Source: Acidobacteriota bacterium
GTDB lineage: Bacteria; Acidobacteriota; Vicinamibacteria; Vicinamibacterales; UBA2999
DNA length: 41,042 nt
Direction of reading: 5' to 3'
NCBI GenBank assembly: GCA_027622905.1
Contig: JAQBVV010000013.1
Coordinates: 1-41,042 of the forward strand
A program made the position numbers and the translations under genes. The notes beneath the pieces are model-generated. The model searched no databases, had not been told where the DNA came from, and worked only from the letters and a program-made list of their open reading frames with translations. This document shows, piece by piece, positions 9,156-18,633 of this stretch; position 1 is the stretch's first letter; the number at the start of each line of letters is the position of its first letter.

Positions 9156-9602
9156 ATGGATCTCAGTAATCTGAAGCCGGCCGAACGATCGAAGTTTTCA
9201 AAGAAGCGTGTTGGCCGTGGACAGGGCTCTGGCACCGGCGTGCAGGCGGGACGTGGCCACAAGGGCGCCCAGTCCCGGTCTGGCTGGAAGTTCAAGCGCG
9301 GCTTCGAGGGCGGCCAGATGCCGCTGCACCGGCGCATCCCGAAACGCGGGTTTCACAACCTGTTTCGTATCGAGTATGCCGTCGTCAACCTGGACACGCT
9401 GGTGGACCGGTTCGACGCCGGTGCGGTGATCACCCCCGAACTGCTTCACGAGCGGGGCATCGTTCGTAACCGTCGCCAGCCGGTCAAGGTGCTGGCACGC
9501 GGCGAGATTGGCAAGAACCTGACTGTTCGCGCCCACAAGTTCAGTGGCAAAGCTGCGGAGAAGATCGCCGCAGCTGGCGGCGTCACCGAGGTATTGTCGT
9601 AG
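9156..9602 (+). CDS. rplO: 50S ribosomal protein L15
   Basis: L15 is a late-assembly 50S protein with a long basic N-terminal arm. The 148-residue product begins [20 protein letters not shown] and has the glycine/arginine-rich arm [20 protein letters not shown] followed by the globular domain. ATG 9156 is preferred over an in-frame ATG at 9144, because the intervening ATGAGAGAAAAA contains the purine-rich ribosome-binding site. It precedes secY by 33 nt. Confidence 0.95.
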   Translation: MDLSNLKPAERSKFSKKRVGRGQGSGTGVQAGRGHKGAQSRSGWKFKRGFEGGQMPLHRRIPKRGFHNLFRIEYAVVNLDTLVDRFDAGAVITPELLHERGIVRNRRQPVKVLARGEIGKNLTVRAHKFSGKAAEKIAAAGGVTEVLS

Positions 9603-9635
9603 GCTGCTCCGCGGTCCTGGTGATTTGATCGAACG

Positions 9636-11024
9636 ATGGATAACGCGCTGAAAAACCTGTTCGCCGTCGCCGACCTGCGCAATCGTGTGCTATTCACACT
9701 GGCGCTGCTCGGTGTGTACCGCGTGGGCAGCCATATCCCGACTCCCGGCGTGAATACCGAGGCGCTCGCCATTCTGGCCGAGCAAACTGCGAACACGATG
9801 TTCGGTCTCTACGACATGTTCTCGGGTGGGAACCTGTCACAGGTCACGATCTTTGCGCTTGGCGTCATGCCGTACATCAGTGCGTCGATCATTCTGCAGC
9901 TCCTGACTGTTGTCTGGCCGACCCTGGAGCGCATTTCGAAGGAAGGTGAGCTGGGGCGGCGAAAGATCACCCAGTACACGCGATACCTGACGCTGGCGCT
10001 GGCCTTCGTGCAGTCACTCGGTATTGCATTTTTCCTTGAGCGCCAGACTCAGATCGCCGGCGGTCTGCCCCTGGTGTACGTCACCGGTTGGGGCTTTCGC
10101 TTCATGTGCGTCCTCACGCTGACGACGGGGACGATGTTCATCATGTGGCTGGGCGAGCAGATCACTGAGCGCGGCATCGGCAACGGCATGTCGCTGTTGA
10201 TTTTCGCGGGCATTGTCGTCGGATTGCCGTCAGCCGTGCTGACCACCTTTGACCAGATGCGCACGGGCCAGATCAGTCTGCTGCGCATCGTGTTTCTCGT
10301 CGTGATGATGGTGATCGTCGTCGGCGCCATTATTTTCGTCGAGCGCGGTCATCGCCGCATTACGGTGCAGTACGCGAAGCGGGTGGTCGGGCGCCGCCAG
10401 TACGGTGGTTCGAGCACGCACATTCCCCTCAAGGTGAACACCGGTGGCGTGATTCCGGTGATCTTTGCCTCGTCGATCCTGGCGTTCCCGGCGACCGTCG
10501 CCACGATGTTTGAGAGCGGATCGTGGGGGCGTGCGGTTGCGGACCAGCTTGCGTACGGCATGCCGCTGTACAACCTGATATACATCGGGGGCATCATCTT
10601 CTTCTGTTATTTCTACACCGCCATCATTTTCAATCCCGACGATGTGGCTGAGAACATGCGGAAGTACGGCGGGTTCATTCCAGGTATCCGACCGGGAAAG
10701 CGTACCGCCGAGTACATCGACACGATTCTCGCGCGGCTGACGCTGGTGGGCGCGCTCTATCTGTCGGCTGTCGCGATCTTGCCGGAGTTCCTGTTGACCG
10801 GCTTCAGAGTCGCGCCGATTCCGTTTATCGGTGAGCAGCTCGATGCCCTGCTGCCTCTCTGGGTCACGCAGGGCGTGGGTATCACGTTCTTCTTCGGCGG
10901 CACGTCGTTGCTGATCGTGGTCGGGGTAGCGATGGACACCGTGAACCAGGTGGAATCGCAGCTCATCATGCGCCACTACGATGGCTTCATGAAGAAGACG
11001 CGGGTCCGTGGACGCCGTGGGTAG
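9636..11024 (+). CDS. secY: Preprotein translocase subunit SecY
   Basis: SecY is the channel of the Sec translocon in the inner membrane, pairing with SecE, SecG and SecA. The 462-residue product starts with a short cytoplasmic helix, then GVYRVGSHIPTPGVN. It shows about ten hydrophobic segments, the plug-region FDMFSGG-like stretch LYDMFSGGNLSQV, ERGIGNGMSLLIFAGIV, and the loop YAKRVVGRRQYGG. Length is normal. Position after rplO is the classic spc-operon end, followed by adk after 23 nt. Confidence 0.97.
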   Translation: MDNALKNLFAVADLRNRVLFTLALLGVYRVGSHIPTPGVNTEALAILAEQTANTMFGLYDMFSGGNLSQVTIFALGVMPYISASIILQLLTVVWPTLERISKEGELGRRKITQYTRYLTLALAFVQSLGIAFFLERQTQIAGGLPLVYVTGWGFRFMCVLTLTTGTMFIMWLGEQITERGIGNGMSLLIFAGIVVGLPSAVLTTFDQMRTGQISLLRIVFLVVMMVIVVGAIIFVERGHRRITVQYAKRVVGRRQYGGSSTHIPLKVNTGGVIPVIFASSILAFPATVATMFESGSWGRAVADQLAYGMPLYNLIYIGGIIFFCYFYTAIIFNPDDVAENMRKYGGFIPGIRPGKRTAEYIDTILARLTLVGALYLSAVAILPEFLLTGFRVAPIPFIGEQLDALLPLWVTQGVGITFFFGGTSLLIVVGVAMDTVNQVESQLIMRHYDGFMKKTRVRGRRG

Positions 11025-11047
11025 GCGTCGTGGGTGAACAGAGCCGC

Positions 11048-11743
11048 ATGGGACTCAACATCGTGATGCTCGGCGCCCCTGGGGCGGGCAAGGGTACACA
11101 GGCGGAGCGGTTCGCGCAGGCGCGCGCGCTGCCGAAGATCTCGACCGGTGACATTCTTCGCCGGGGGGTAAAAGAGCAGCTGCCGGTGGCCCTGTTGGCC
11201 AAGGAGAAGATGGATCGCGGTGATCTCGTCGATGACGATACGATGGTCACCATCGTGCGCGATCGCCTGGCTCAGCCTGATACCGACGTCGGTTTCATCC
11301 TGGATGGGTTTCCGCGCACCGTCTCGCAGGCGCGCGTGCTCGACACCATCATCGACGAGAGAGGGAAGGGCCCGCTGCTCGTCGTCGATATCGTCGTGCC
11401 GCAGGATGAGTTGGCACGTCGGCTGTCTGGGCGGCGCATCTGCTCAGCCTGTGGTGCAAACGCCGAGCCCGCGGACGACGCGGACTCGAAGTGTCGACGC
11501 TGCGGTGGCACGCCTGTCTTTCGGGCTGACGACACGGAGGCAGTGGTCCTTGAGCGACTCAGGGTGTACGCGCGGGCGACGAAGCCGCTGGTCGAGTACT
11601 ACCGTGAGCGGCCCACCTTCTGCGCGGTGAACGGGAGCCAGGCCCAGGCCCAGGTGGCCCTGGAACTGAGCACGATGGTCGACGCCGTCGCGGTGCGGAG
11701 TGGCGTGGTGGCGGTGGAGGCGCGTGGGGCAGGCGGCGGATGA
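11048..11743 (+). CDS. adk: Adenylate kinase, zinc-type LID
   Basis: Adk interconverts ATP and AMP with two ADP. The 231-residue product has the P-loop GAPGAGKGT at residues 9-17, the AMP-binding KISTGDILRR, and GFILDGFPRTVSQA. The LID domain holds CSAC and CRRC, a zinc-binding form, but the connecting loop is shorter and less conserved than in typical zinc Adk. The ATG at 11048 gives the normal start; a GTG at 11030 would add six residues. The stop overlaps map (ATGA). Confidence 0.95.
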   Translation: MGLNIVMLGAPGAGKGTQAERFAQARALPKISTGDILRRGVKEQLPVALLAKEKMDRGDLVDDDTMVTIVRDRLAQPDTDVGFILDGFPRTVSQARVLDTIIDERGKGPLLVVDIVVPQDELARRLSGRRICSACGANAEPADDADSKCRRCGGTPVFRADDTEAVVLERLRVYARATKPLVEYYRERPTFCAVNGSQAQAQVALELSTMVDAVAVRSGVVAVEARGAGGG

Positions 11744-12531
11744 TCGTGTGCCGCTCGAAGACCGAGATCGAGAAGCTTCGACGGGTCAACCAGCTTGTCG
11801 GCAGGATTCTCACCGAGCTTCGGCAGATGGTCGTGCCCGGCGTGACGACGGCAGAGATCGATGCGTCCGCGGAGGCGCTGGTGCGCGCGGCTGGCGCTGA
11901 GCCTGCGTTCAAGGGATACCACGGGTTCCCCGCGACGGTGTGCGCATCGGTGAACGAGCAGATTGTCCACGGGATTCCGTCGTCGCGCCAACTGGTCGAG
12001 GGCGACGTGCTGTCACTCGACATGGGTGCGAAGCTGGACGGGTTCTACGGAGACTGCGCGGTCACGGTGCCAGTCGGGCAGGTCTCGACGGACGCCGCGC
12101 GGTTGCTTCAGGTCACCGAGGCCGCGTTGTTTCACGGAATCGAGGCCGTGAAGCCTGGGGCTCGTGTCTCCGACATCGGCGCCGCCGTACAGGCGCACGC
12201 CGAGTCGCACGGGTTCTCGGTGGTGCGTGAGTTTGTGGGGCACGGCATCGGCACCTCGTTGCACGAGGAGCCGCAGGTCGCGAACTACGGCCCCGCAGGC
12301 CGAGGACCGCGTCTGGCCGAGGGTATGACGCTGGCGATCGAACCGATGGTGAACGCGGGTGCCTCGGGGGTGAAGGTGTTGAGCGATGGGTGGACAGCCG
12401 TGACGCGAGATGGCTCGCTGTCGGCGCATTTCGAGCATACGGTCGTGGTGGCCGAAGGCGGATGCGAGATCCTGACCCTGCTGGACGCGGACGCTGCGAG
12501 AGCGCGGGACCTGCTGGCGATCGGCGGCTGA
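11740..12531 (+). CDS. map: Methionine aminopeptidase, type I
   Basis: This enzyme removes the initiator methionine from new proteins. The 263-residue product has the pita-bread fold with all five metal ligands in place by position: D94, D105, H168, E201 and E232, in LDMGAKLDGFYGD, EFVGHGIGTSLHEEP, AIEPMVNAG and SAHFEHTVVV. It is a type I enzyme without the type II insertion. It is translationally coupled to adk by a 4-nt overlap, the usual secY-adk-map order. Confidence 0.96.
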   Translation: MIVCRSKTEIEKLRRVNQLVGRILTELRQMVVPGVTTAEIDASAEALVRAAGAEPAFKGYHGFPATVCASVNEQIVHGIPSSRQLVEGDVLSLDMGAKLDGFYGDCAVTVPVGQVSTDAARLLQVTEAALFHGIEAVKPGARVSDIGAAVQAHAESHGFSVVREFVGHGIGTSLHEEPQVANYGPAGRGPRLAEGMTLAIEPMVNAGASGVKVLSDGWTAVTRDGSLSAHFEHTVVVAEGGCEILTLLDADAARARDLLAIGG

Positions 12532-12573
12532 ACGGCGTGGCGCGGAACAGGGTGTTCGCGATGACGTGTTGGC

Positions 12574-12804
12574 GTGGATGAATCGTCCGCCGCTGGTCAC
12601 GAGTCGCTCACGCAGGAGGGGATCGTGGTGGCGCAGTTGCCGAGTGGTCTGTATCGAGTAGACATTGACGGCAGCGTGACGATCACGGCGCATGTTGGCG
12701 GCGGTCTCGAGAGGAATTTTGTGCGACTCCTGGTCGGGGACCGAGTCGTAGTGGAACTGACGGCGCGGGATCGTACGCGCGGCAGGATCAGCAGGAAGGC
12801 GTAG
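12574..12804 (+). CDS. infA: Translation initiation factor IF-1, divergent
   Basis: IF-1 is an S1/OB-fold factor that binds the 30S A site during initiation. The 76-residue product starts at GTG 12574 and aligns by eye with IF-1: EGIVVAQLPSGLYRVDID, ITAHVGGGLERNFVRLLVGD, and DRTRGRISRKA at the end. The usual N-terminal AKEDVIE is replaced by ESSAAGHESLTQ, and the normal ENGH turn by DGSVT, so it is a divergent copy. It may be the sole infA or a second one. Position between map and rpmJ supports infA. Confidence 0.85.
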   Translation: MDESSAAGHESLTQEGIVVAQLPSGLYRVDIDGSVTITAHVGGGLERNFVRLLVGDRVVVELTARDRTRGRISRKA

Positions 12805-12807
12805 GTC

Positions 12808-12921
12808 ATGAAGGTCAGAGCGTCAGTGAAGCGCATATGCGTCAAGTGCAAGATCGTCCGCCGCGAGGGGGTCGTTCGGGTTATCTGCACGAACCCCAAG
12901 CACAAGCAGAGGCAGGGATAA
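12808..12921 (+). CDS. rpmJ: 50S ribosomal protein L36, zinc form
   Basis: This short gene encodes 37 residues, [20 protein letters not shown] and a basic tail with [12 protein letters not shown]. Cysteines 11, 14 and 27 with histidine 32 form the zinc knuckle of the C+ type. L36 is the smallest 50S protein. The gene lies 3 nt after infA and 3 nt before rpsM, the standard alpha-operon start. Confidence 0.96.
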   Translation: MKVRASVKRICVKCKIVRREGVVRVICTNPKHKQRQG

Positions 12922-12924
12922 GCG

Positions 12925-13299
12925 ATGGCACGAATTGCAGGTGTCGACCTTCCGCGCACGAAGCGCGTTGAGGTGGGCCTAACGTACATCTATGGCATTG
13001 GGCGGAAGCGTTCCAATGACGTCCTTGGCGCGGCGGGCGTGAGTCCCGACATCCGCGTGAAGGATTTGTCGGAAGAGGACGTGCGGAGCATCAGCCGCGT
13101 TCTTGAGGATGCGGGCGGCGTCGAGGGAGATCTCCGGAAGGAGATCACGATGAACATTAAGAGATTGATGGAGATCGGCTGCTATCGTGGCCTGCGCCAT
13201 CGACGAAATTTGCCGGTTCATGGCCAACGCACGAAGACCAACTCGCGAACCCGAAAAGGGCCGCGGCGGGGTGCAGTTGCCAAGAAGAAGACGGTGTAG
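12925..13299 (+). CDS. rpsM: 30S ribosomal protein S13
   Basis: S13 pairs with S19 in the 30S head and contacts 50S bridges. The 124-residue product has [32 protein letters not shown] and the C-terminal [20 protein letters not shown]. The tail ends in the usual basic KKK. Spacing to neighbours is 3 nt on both sides. Confidence 0.97.
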   Translation: MARIAGVDLPRTKRVEVGLTYIYGIGRKRSNDVLGAAGVSPDIRVKDLSEEDVRSISRVLEDAGGVEGDLRKEITMNIKRLMEIGCYRGLRHRRNLPVHGQRTKTNSRTRKGPRRGAVAKKKTV

Positions 13300-13302
13300 T
13301 GC

Positions 13303-13743
13303 ATGGCCAAGACTGACGCGACAGCGGACGGCGGAAAGAAGGACGGGGGCAAGCGGGCGCCTCGGAAAACCTTCAAGAAGCGTGGTGAAAAGCGCGTGGT
13401 CCACCACGGCTTCGTGCATATCAGCGCTTCATTTAACAACACGCACATCACGATTACCGACACCGAAGGAAACGTGATCGCGTGGTCAAGCGCGGGTGGC
13501 ATCGGCTTCAAGGGGTCGCGCAAGGGGACGCCGTTTGCGGCGACCCAGGCCGCCATCAACGCCGGCAATGCGGCCAAGACCTACGGTCTGCGGTCGGTGG
13601 AGGTTCGGGTCAAGGGCCCTGGATCCGGGCGTGAGTCGGCGATTCGGGCGCTGCAAACGTGCGGTATCGACGTGAAGTCGATTCGAGACGTCACCCCGAT
13701 TCCCCACAACGGGTGCCGCCCCACGAAGCGTCGTCGCGTCTAG
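13303..13743 (+). CDS. rpsK: 30S ribosomal protein S11
   Basis: S11 lies on the 30S platform near the mRNA exit. The 146-residue product has an extra lysine-rich N-terminus (residues 1-27) before the core [20 protein letters not shown]. The core includes [14 protein letters not shown] and ends [14 protein letters not shown], a nearly invariant tail. Length of about 129 is more common, so the extension is mild but real. Confidence 0.96.
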   Translation: MAKTDATADGGKKDGGKRAPRKTFKKRGEKRVVHHGFVHISASFNNTHITITDTEGNVIAWSSAGGIGFKGSRKGTPFAATQAAINAGNAAKTYGLRSVEVRVKGPGSGRESAIRALQTCGIDVKSIRDVTPIPHNGCRPTKRRRV

Positions 13744-13758
13744 GAGAGGATTGAACGA

Positions 13759-14388
13759 ATGGCTCGATACATCGGACCTGTCTGCCGCCTGTGCCGTCGC
13801 GAGGGGATGAAGTTGTTCCTCAAGGGGGAGCGCTGCTATACCGAACGATGCGCTATCGAAAAGCGGAACTTCCCCCCAGGGCAGCATGGCAAATCACGGC
13901 GACCCAAGATGGGTGGTTACGGGGTGCAGCTGCGAGAGAAGCAGAAGGTGAAGCGCATCTATGGTGTGCTCGAAGACCAGTTCCGTGGATATTTCGGCAA
14001 GGCCGAACGGACGCGGGGTGTCACTGGCGAGACGCTGCTCCAGTTGCTCGAGTGCCGGCTCGATAACGTGACATACCGACTGGGCTTCGCGACATCGCGG
14101 CCGCAGGCGCGGCAGCTCGTTCGGCACGGGCATTTTACCGTCAACGGTCGCAAGGTCGACATCCCCTCGTTCTCGGTGAAGCCGGGCGATGTCGTCGCGA
14201 TTCGCCGGAGCAGTCGAGAGACCGCGGCGGTGTTGCATGCGCTGGAAGAGGTGAAGGGCCGCGGCGTCCCGGACTGGCTGGAATTCGACGCTGAAGCCAT
14301 GTCTGGAAAAATCGGCTCGATTCCGACCCGGGAGCAGATCAACCTGCCGGTGCAGGAACAGCTCATCGTGGAGCTCTATTCGAAGTAG
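13759..14388 (+). CDS. rpsD: 30S ribosomal protein S4
   Basis: S4 nucleates 30S assembly and regulates the alpha operon in enterobacteria. The 209-residue product begins [17 protein letters not shown] and contains the CxxC ... C cysteine cluster of zinc-type S4 (CRLC, then C near GERCYTERC). An S4 RNA-binding domain follows at about residues 98-160 ([18 protein letters not shown]). The 178-nt gap to rpoA holds strong hairpins, described separately. Confidence 0.97.
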   Translation: MARYIGPVCRLCRREGMKLFLKGERCYTERCAIEKRNFPPGQHGKSRRPKMGGYGVQLREKQKVKRIYGVLEDQFRGYFGKAERTRGVTGETLLQLLECRLDNVTYRLGFATSRPQARQLVRHGHFTVNGRKVDIPSFSVKPGDVVAIRRSSRETAAVLHALEEVKGRGVPDWLEFDAEAMSGKIGSIPTREQINLPVQEQLIVELYSK

Positions 14389-14427
14389 TCGTCCCGGCGG
14401 AGCCGCCGTCGCGGTGCCGTGGGACGA
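14389..14427 (+). promoter_or_regulatory. Nested hairpin directly after rpsD
   Basis: TCGTCCC at 14389-14395 pairs with GGGACGA at 14421-14427, and an inner GGCG/CGCC hairpin (14396-14407) sits inside. It begins on the base after the rpsD stop and has no T-run. It could be a processing or S4-binding structure (inference). Confidence 0.5.
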
Positions 14428-14481
14428 TCGCAGTCCGGGTCGCTCGCGCGGCCCGGTATCGCACCCGTCAGCCCGCAGCTT

Positions 14482-14528
14482 TTCGGACCTGCAGCGGGAG
14501 GTTGGCGGACATGACTTGCAGGTCTGGA
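14482..14528 (+). promoter_or_regulatory. Long hairpin upstream of rpoA
   Basis: TTCGGACCTGCA (14482-14493) can pair with TGCAGGTCTGGA (14517-14528) over 12 pairs, two of them G-U, around a 23-nt loop. The central eight pairs are perfect. It ends 38 nt before the rpoA ATG. It is a candidate leader element for rpoA or the S4 feedback site. Confidence 0.5.
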
Positions 14529-14566
14529 GGTCGGGGCTGCCGGCCCGTTAGCGAAAGGTATACGCA

Positions 14567-15562
14567 ATGCTCTGGAAGGGTTTTCAACGTCCCAAACGGC
14601 TCGAGTTCGAGCACGACACACTGACCGATCGGTTCGGTCGGTTCTACGCCCAGCCCTTCGAACGCGGGTTCGGGACGACGATCGGCAACGCGCTGCGACG
14701 GGCGCTGCTCTCGTCGATCGAAGGCGCGGCGGTATCGGCCGTCAAGATCGACGGGGTACTCCATGAGTTCTCGCCGATTCCGGGCGTGGTCGAGGATGCC
14801 ACGGATATCATCCTGAACCTGAAGCAGATTCCGCTGAAGCTGCACGTCGATCACACCAAGACGCTCTACGTTCGCGTGGACAAGCCCGGCATTGTCAGGG
14901 CGAAGGACATCGAGGGCGATGCGGATGTCGAAATCCTGGATCCGGAGGCGCATATCGCGACCGTCTCAGAGGGCGGCAAGCTTCACATGGAGTTGCGCCT
15001 GAAGCGTGGTCGTGGCTACGTGTCGGCAGACAAGAACTTCGATGAAGACCTGGGGATCGGCTGGGTGCCGGTGGATTCCGTGCATTCTCCGGTGAAGAAG
15101 GTCAACTATCTCGTGGAGGCGGCTCGCCTCGGCCAGACGACCGACTACGACAAGCTCACCCTCGACGTGTGGACGAACGGGTCGGTCACCGCGCAGGACG
15201 CCGTGTCGCTGGCCGCCAAGCTGATTCGCGACCACCTGAATATCTTCATCAACCTTGAGGAGGTCGTCGATCCGGCCCTGGACGTGCCGGCGGATAAGGC
15301 GCTCCCAGGTGCGGCGAATGACAATCTCGACAAGAGCGTCGAAGAGCTTGAGCTGTCGGTCCGGTCGTATAACTGTCTGAAGAACGCGAACATCCGTACG
15401 ATCAGGGAGTTGGTCGAGAAGACGGAGGCGGAAATGCTCCGGACCAAGAATTTCGGCCGGAAGTCGCTCAACGAGATCAGGGAGATCCTGGAGACCATGG
15501 GCCTCGGCCTCGGGATGAGACTCGATCAGCCGGCGAAGGAGACGCCGCCGACCGACGAATAG
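14567..15562 (+). CDS. rpoA: DNA-directed RNA polymerase subunit alpha
   Basis: The alpha subunit dimerises to scaffold RNA polymerase, and its C-terminal domain binds UP elements and activators. The 331-residue product starts [17 protein letters not shown]. It has the NTD with [20 protein letters not shown] and the CTD at about residues 250-320 with [18 protein letters not shown] and [17 protein letters not shown]. Length is normal. A clear RBS, GCGAAAGG, lies upstream. Confidence 0.97.
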   Translation: MLWKGFQRPKRLEFEHDTLTDRFGRFYAQPFERGFGTTIGNALRRALLSSIEGAAVSAVKIDGVLHEFSPIPGVVEDATDIILNLKQIPLKLHVDHTKTLYVRVDKPGIVRAKDIEGDADVEILDPEAHIATVSEGGKLHMELRLKRGRGYVSADKNFDEDLGIGWVPVDSVHSPVKKVNYLVEAARLGQTTDYDKLTLDVWTNGSVTAQDAVSLAAKLIRDHLNIFINLEEVVDPALDVPADKALPGAANDNLDKSVEELELSVRSYNCLKNANIRTIRELVEKTEAEMLRTKNFGRKSLNEIREILETMGLGLGMRLDQPAKETPPTDE

Positions 15563-15596
15563 TGGCGGTGCGGTGTCGTCTCTCGCCTGAGTCGTG

Positions 15597-15619
15597 GGCG
15601 CCGGCCTCGTGCCGGCGTT
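15597..15619 (+). promoter_or_regulatory. GC-rich hairpin between rpoA and rplQ
   Basis: CGCCGGC at 15599-15605 and GCCGGCG at 15611-15617 form a perfect 7-bp stem around CTCGT. Two flanking G-U pairs extend it. No T-tract follows, so read-through to rplQ is likely; it may be an RNA-processing or pausing site. Confidence 0.45.
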
Positions 15620-15705
15620 GATGACTATCTCGCAGAGACGCCGGTGACACCAGAGACCAGGGACGAACGTTAGAGACGACGGTAAGAGACGACATAGAGT
15701 CCACC

Positions 15706-16293
15706 ATGAGACACAACCTCGCACATCGGAAACTCGGACGCGTTTCGGAACATCGCCTGGCGCTGCTCCGCAATCAGGCCATGGCACTGTTACGGCACGA
15801 GCGGATCGAGACGACGGTCCCCAAGGCGAAGGAGCTACGTCCGTTCGTCGAACGCCTGATCACCGTTGCCGTTCGTGGCGTGGCTGCAGCGGAGCCGGCC
15901 GGGAAGACGCTGCAGGCCCGTCGGATGGTGCTGGCCGACCTGCCAGACAAGGACGTCGTTGGCAAGTTGTTCGAGACCATCGCGCCGCGGTTCGCCGATC
16001 GCCCCGGCGGCTACACCCGCATTCTTCGTGTGGGCTTCCGGCGCGGCGACGCGGCGGAGATTGCCCAGATCGAACTCGTAGGCAGTGAGTACGATCCGAC
16101 CACCGCGGAGGCGAAGACGGAAGACAAGGACGACGCCAAACCCAGAACGGGTGTGGGTGACAGGCTGAAGGCGACCGCGCGGCGTCTGCGAGGAACGAAG
16201 GGTGACCAGGCGCACGCCAAGGCACAGACCAAGGGGCAGACGACCGGAGCAGCTCGCAAGTCGACCACGCCGCGCAAGGTTGGCGGGTCCTAG
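15706..16293 (+). CDS. rplQ: 50S ribosomal protein L17 with long basic tail
   Basis: L17 lies near the tunnel exit. Residues 1 to about 126 are the L17 core, with [37 protein letters not shown] and [18 protein letters not shown]. Residues 127-195 form a lysine, alanine and threonine-rich extension ([16 protein letters not shown] and further) that most L17 proteins lack. The extension is likely disordered. It is the last gene of the superoperon, followed by a hairpin and then a convergent gene. Confidence 0.95.
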   Translation: MRHNLAHRKLGRVSEHRLALLRNQAMALLRHERIETTVPKAKELRPFVERLITVAVRGVAAAEPAGKTLQARRMVLADLPDKDVVGKLFETIAPRFADRPGGYTRILRVGFRRGDAAEIAQIELVGSEYDPTTAEAKTEDKDDAKPRTGVGDRLKATARRLRGTKGDQAHAKAQTKGQTTGAARKSTTPRKVGGS

Positions 16294-16320
16294 CCACTCG
16301 CCCCTCACGTTCTTCGTCTC

Positions 16321-16345
16321 GAGGCTGGGTCACGGGCCCAGCCTC
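16321..16345. terminator. Hairpin between convergent rplQ and EF-G-like gene
   Basis: GAGGCTGGG (16321-16329) and CCCAGCCTC (16337-16345) form a perfect 9-bp stem around TCACGGG, in the gap between two genes that end toward each other. There is no T-run on either strand, so if it terminates it would be a weak or Rho-assisted site. Confidence 0.5.
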
Positions 16346-16367
16346 GGCCACGGCCACACAGCCCGAG

Positions 16368-18459
16368 TTATCCGGCTGCCTCGCGTCCCGCGGCCGCCTG
16401 TGCGGCGGTGATGATCTTGGCCTGCTGGGCATGGGGCACCTCGTCGTAGTGCGAGTACTCCATGTGATAGGAGCCTCGCCCGCCGGTCGCTGACGTCAGA
16501 TGCTGCTCGTAGGTCAGCATCTCCGCCATCGGCACCTGGGCGCGGATGATGGTCGTCGTGTCCCTGGCATCCATGCCGGCGATGCGGCCGCGGCGGCTGT
16601 TGAGGTCGCCCATGAGATCGCCGGCGAAGTCACTGGGCGAATACACCTCCACATCCATGACGGGTTCAAGAATGGTTGGCCTGGCCCGTGCCATCGCGTC
16701 CTTGAATGCCAGCGAGCCGGCCATCTTGAAGGACAGCTCGTTGGAATCGACCGGATGGAACGATCCGTCGAAGACCGTCGCCTTGAAGTCCACCATCGGA
16801 TAGCCCGCGAGGAAGCCTCGCATGCGCGCCTCCTGGATGCCCTTCTCAACGGCCGGGACGAACTGTCGCGGAATGGCGCCCCCGAAGATATCGTCCTCGA
16901 ACGTGAAGCCGCTGCCGCGCGGGAGTGGCTCGACGCGGATCTTGCAGTCTCCAAACTGGCCATGGCCCCCCGTCTGCTTCTTGTGCCGGCCGTGGGCTTC
17001 GGTTTCGGCGGTGATCGTTTCACGGTAGGGAATGCGCGGCGGTTTCAGGTTCACCGCCACGCCGAATCGTCGTTTCAGCTTGGCGACCGTGACCTCGATG
17101 TGTAGCTGCCCCTGCCCGGACAGCAGCAGTTCGTGGGTCTGGGGGTCGCGCGAGTAGCTGGCGCTGGGGTCTTCCTCCAGCAGCCGCTGCATCGCGGTAC
17201 TGATCTTGTCCTCGTCGCCACGGGTCTTCGGCTCTATGGCATAGGCGAGCACCGGCTCGGGGAAGGCGATGCCGGCGAATGACACCGTCATGCCCTTGTT
17301 GCCCAGCACGTCACCGGTGTGGGTTGGCCGCGGCGCCCAGGTCGCCGGCCTTCAGCGCGGCGACCTGGGTCTGGGTCTTGCCCTGCAACACGAGGAGGTG
17401 GCCCAGCCGTTCCGACGAATCGCGCGTCAGGTTGTGGGTGGTGGTGTCCGACGCCAGTGTGCCGGACACCGCGCGTAACATCGTGATGCGCCCGGCAAAG
17501 GGATCGGCGACGGTTTTCCAGGCGAGCGCGATGGGCGGTGCGTCGTCGGTTGCCTTGACAGTCGTCGCTTCGCCCGTCCCGTCGCCGTCATTCGACACCC
17601 CGGGGACGTCACGCTCCGCTGGTGAGGGCACATGGTCCACGATCACGTCGAGTAACGGCTGGACGCCGATGACGCGCAGGCCGGACGTGTACGCCATCGG
17701 ATACAGGCGGCCGGCGACGGTGCCCGCTCGAAGGCCCTCGACGAGTTGCTCCTGCGTCAAAGTCCCATCGGCAAAGTAGATCTCCATCAGGCGCTCGTCG
17801 CCCTCGGCCACCATCTCGACCAGTTGCTCTCGCGCCTCGGTTGCCCCAGCGACCAGATCTTCCGGGATCTCAATTTCGGTCATGGCTCCGCTTCCGTCCG
17901 CGAGGAAGGTGAGCGCCTTCATGCGGAGGAGGTCGACGATCCCGGTCCAGTCGCCCTCCGCGCCGATCGGTATCTGGATCGGCGCGATCTCCCTGGCGCA
18001 GCTCCGTCGGAGCGATTCAAGCGTGCGCTCGGTACTTGCGCGATCACGGTCCAGCCGGTTGACGACGACGATCCGCGGCAGCCCGAGCGCGGCGGCCTCC
18101 GCCCAGAGCTTCTCCGTCTGCACTTCAACGCCCGCGACCGCGTCCACGACGACCAGCGCACATTCGACGACGCGCAGCGCTGACCGAGCCTCGGTCAGAA
18201 AGTTGGCGACACCGGGCGTATCAACGATGTTGATCTTGGTCTGCCGCCACTCGGCGTGGGCCAGGCTGGCCGCGAGGGTGTGTTTGCGAGCGATGGCCTC
18301 CTCGTCGAAGTCTGTGATCGTCGAGCCATCGTCAACCAGGCCGAGTCGGGTTGCTGCGCCTGCAGCGAAGAGCATCGCAGAGGCGAGCTGGGTCTTGCCA
18401 CAGCCGCTGTGACCCACCAGGGCGACGTTGCGGATGTGTGCGGCGTCATACACCTTCAT
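16368..18459 (-). pseudogene. EF-G-like translation factor (FusA2 type), frameshifted
   Basis: Two minus-strand frames, 18459-17311 (382 residues) and 17309-16368 (313 residues), together match a full EF-G-like GTPase of about 695 residues. The first has G1 GHSGCGKT at residues 16-23, G3 DTPG and G4 NRLD. The second has the domain IV-V region, including RHKKQTGGHGQFGD and GFTFEDDIFGG. They meet at 17318-17325, where AACCCACACC reads ANPHR-stop in one frame and HTGDVLGNKG in the other. One extra base or two missing bases explains it. Start at 18459 has AGGAGG seven bases upstream. It is probably a paralog, with the main fusA beside tuf outside the window. Confidence 0.8.
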
Positions 18460-18520
18460 GGACGGACCTCCTGAGCGGGCACCCTCGGGTCATTCAACGG
18501 ACGGCGAACGCGTGCCGGGG

Positions 18521-18550
18521 ATCATAAGCACCGCGAGGCAAGGGGCGCAA
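18521..18550 (-). promoter_or_regulatory. Predicted sigma-70-type promoter of the EF-G-like gene
   Basis: On the minus strand TTGCGC (18550-18545) and TATGAT (18526-18521) are 18 bp apart. The -10 matches 5 of 6 consensus bases and the -35 only 3 of 6. Transcription would begin near 18513, giving a leader of about 50 nt. Confidence 0.4.
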
Positions 18551-18610
18551 GCGGGTTGGCAAGGATCCCCACGCCCACAGCGCTTGAATCCTACAAGAAT
18601 GTCTGCGCAG

Positions 18611-18633
18611 GTCGACATCAGGCATATATGTCG
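18611..18633 (+). promoter_or_regulatory. Putative activator box upstream of porin
   Basis: The inverted repeat TCGACAT-N9-ATGTCGA contains AGGCATATATGTCGA (18619-18633), which recurs exactly upstream of the first ammonium transporter at 20540-20554. The two copies lie 223 and 219 bp before their sigma-54 promoters, a plausible enhancer distance. Confidence 0.5.
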
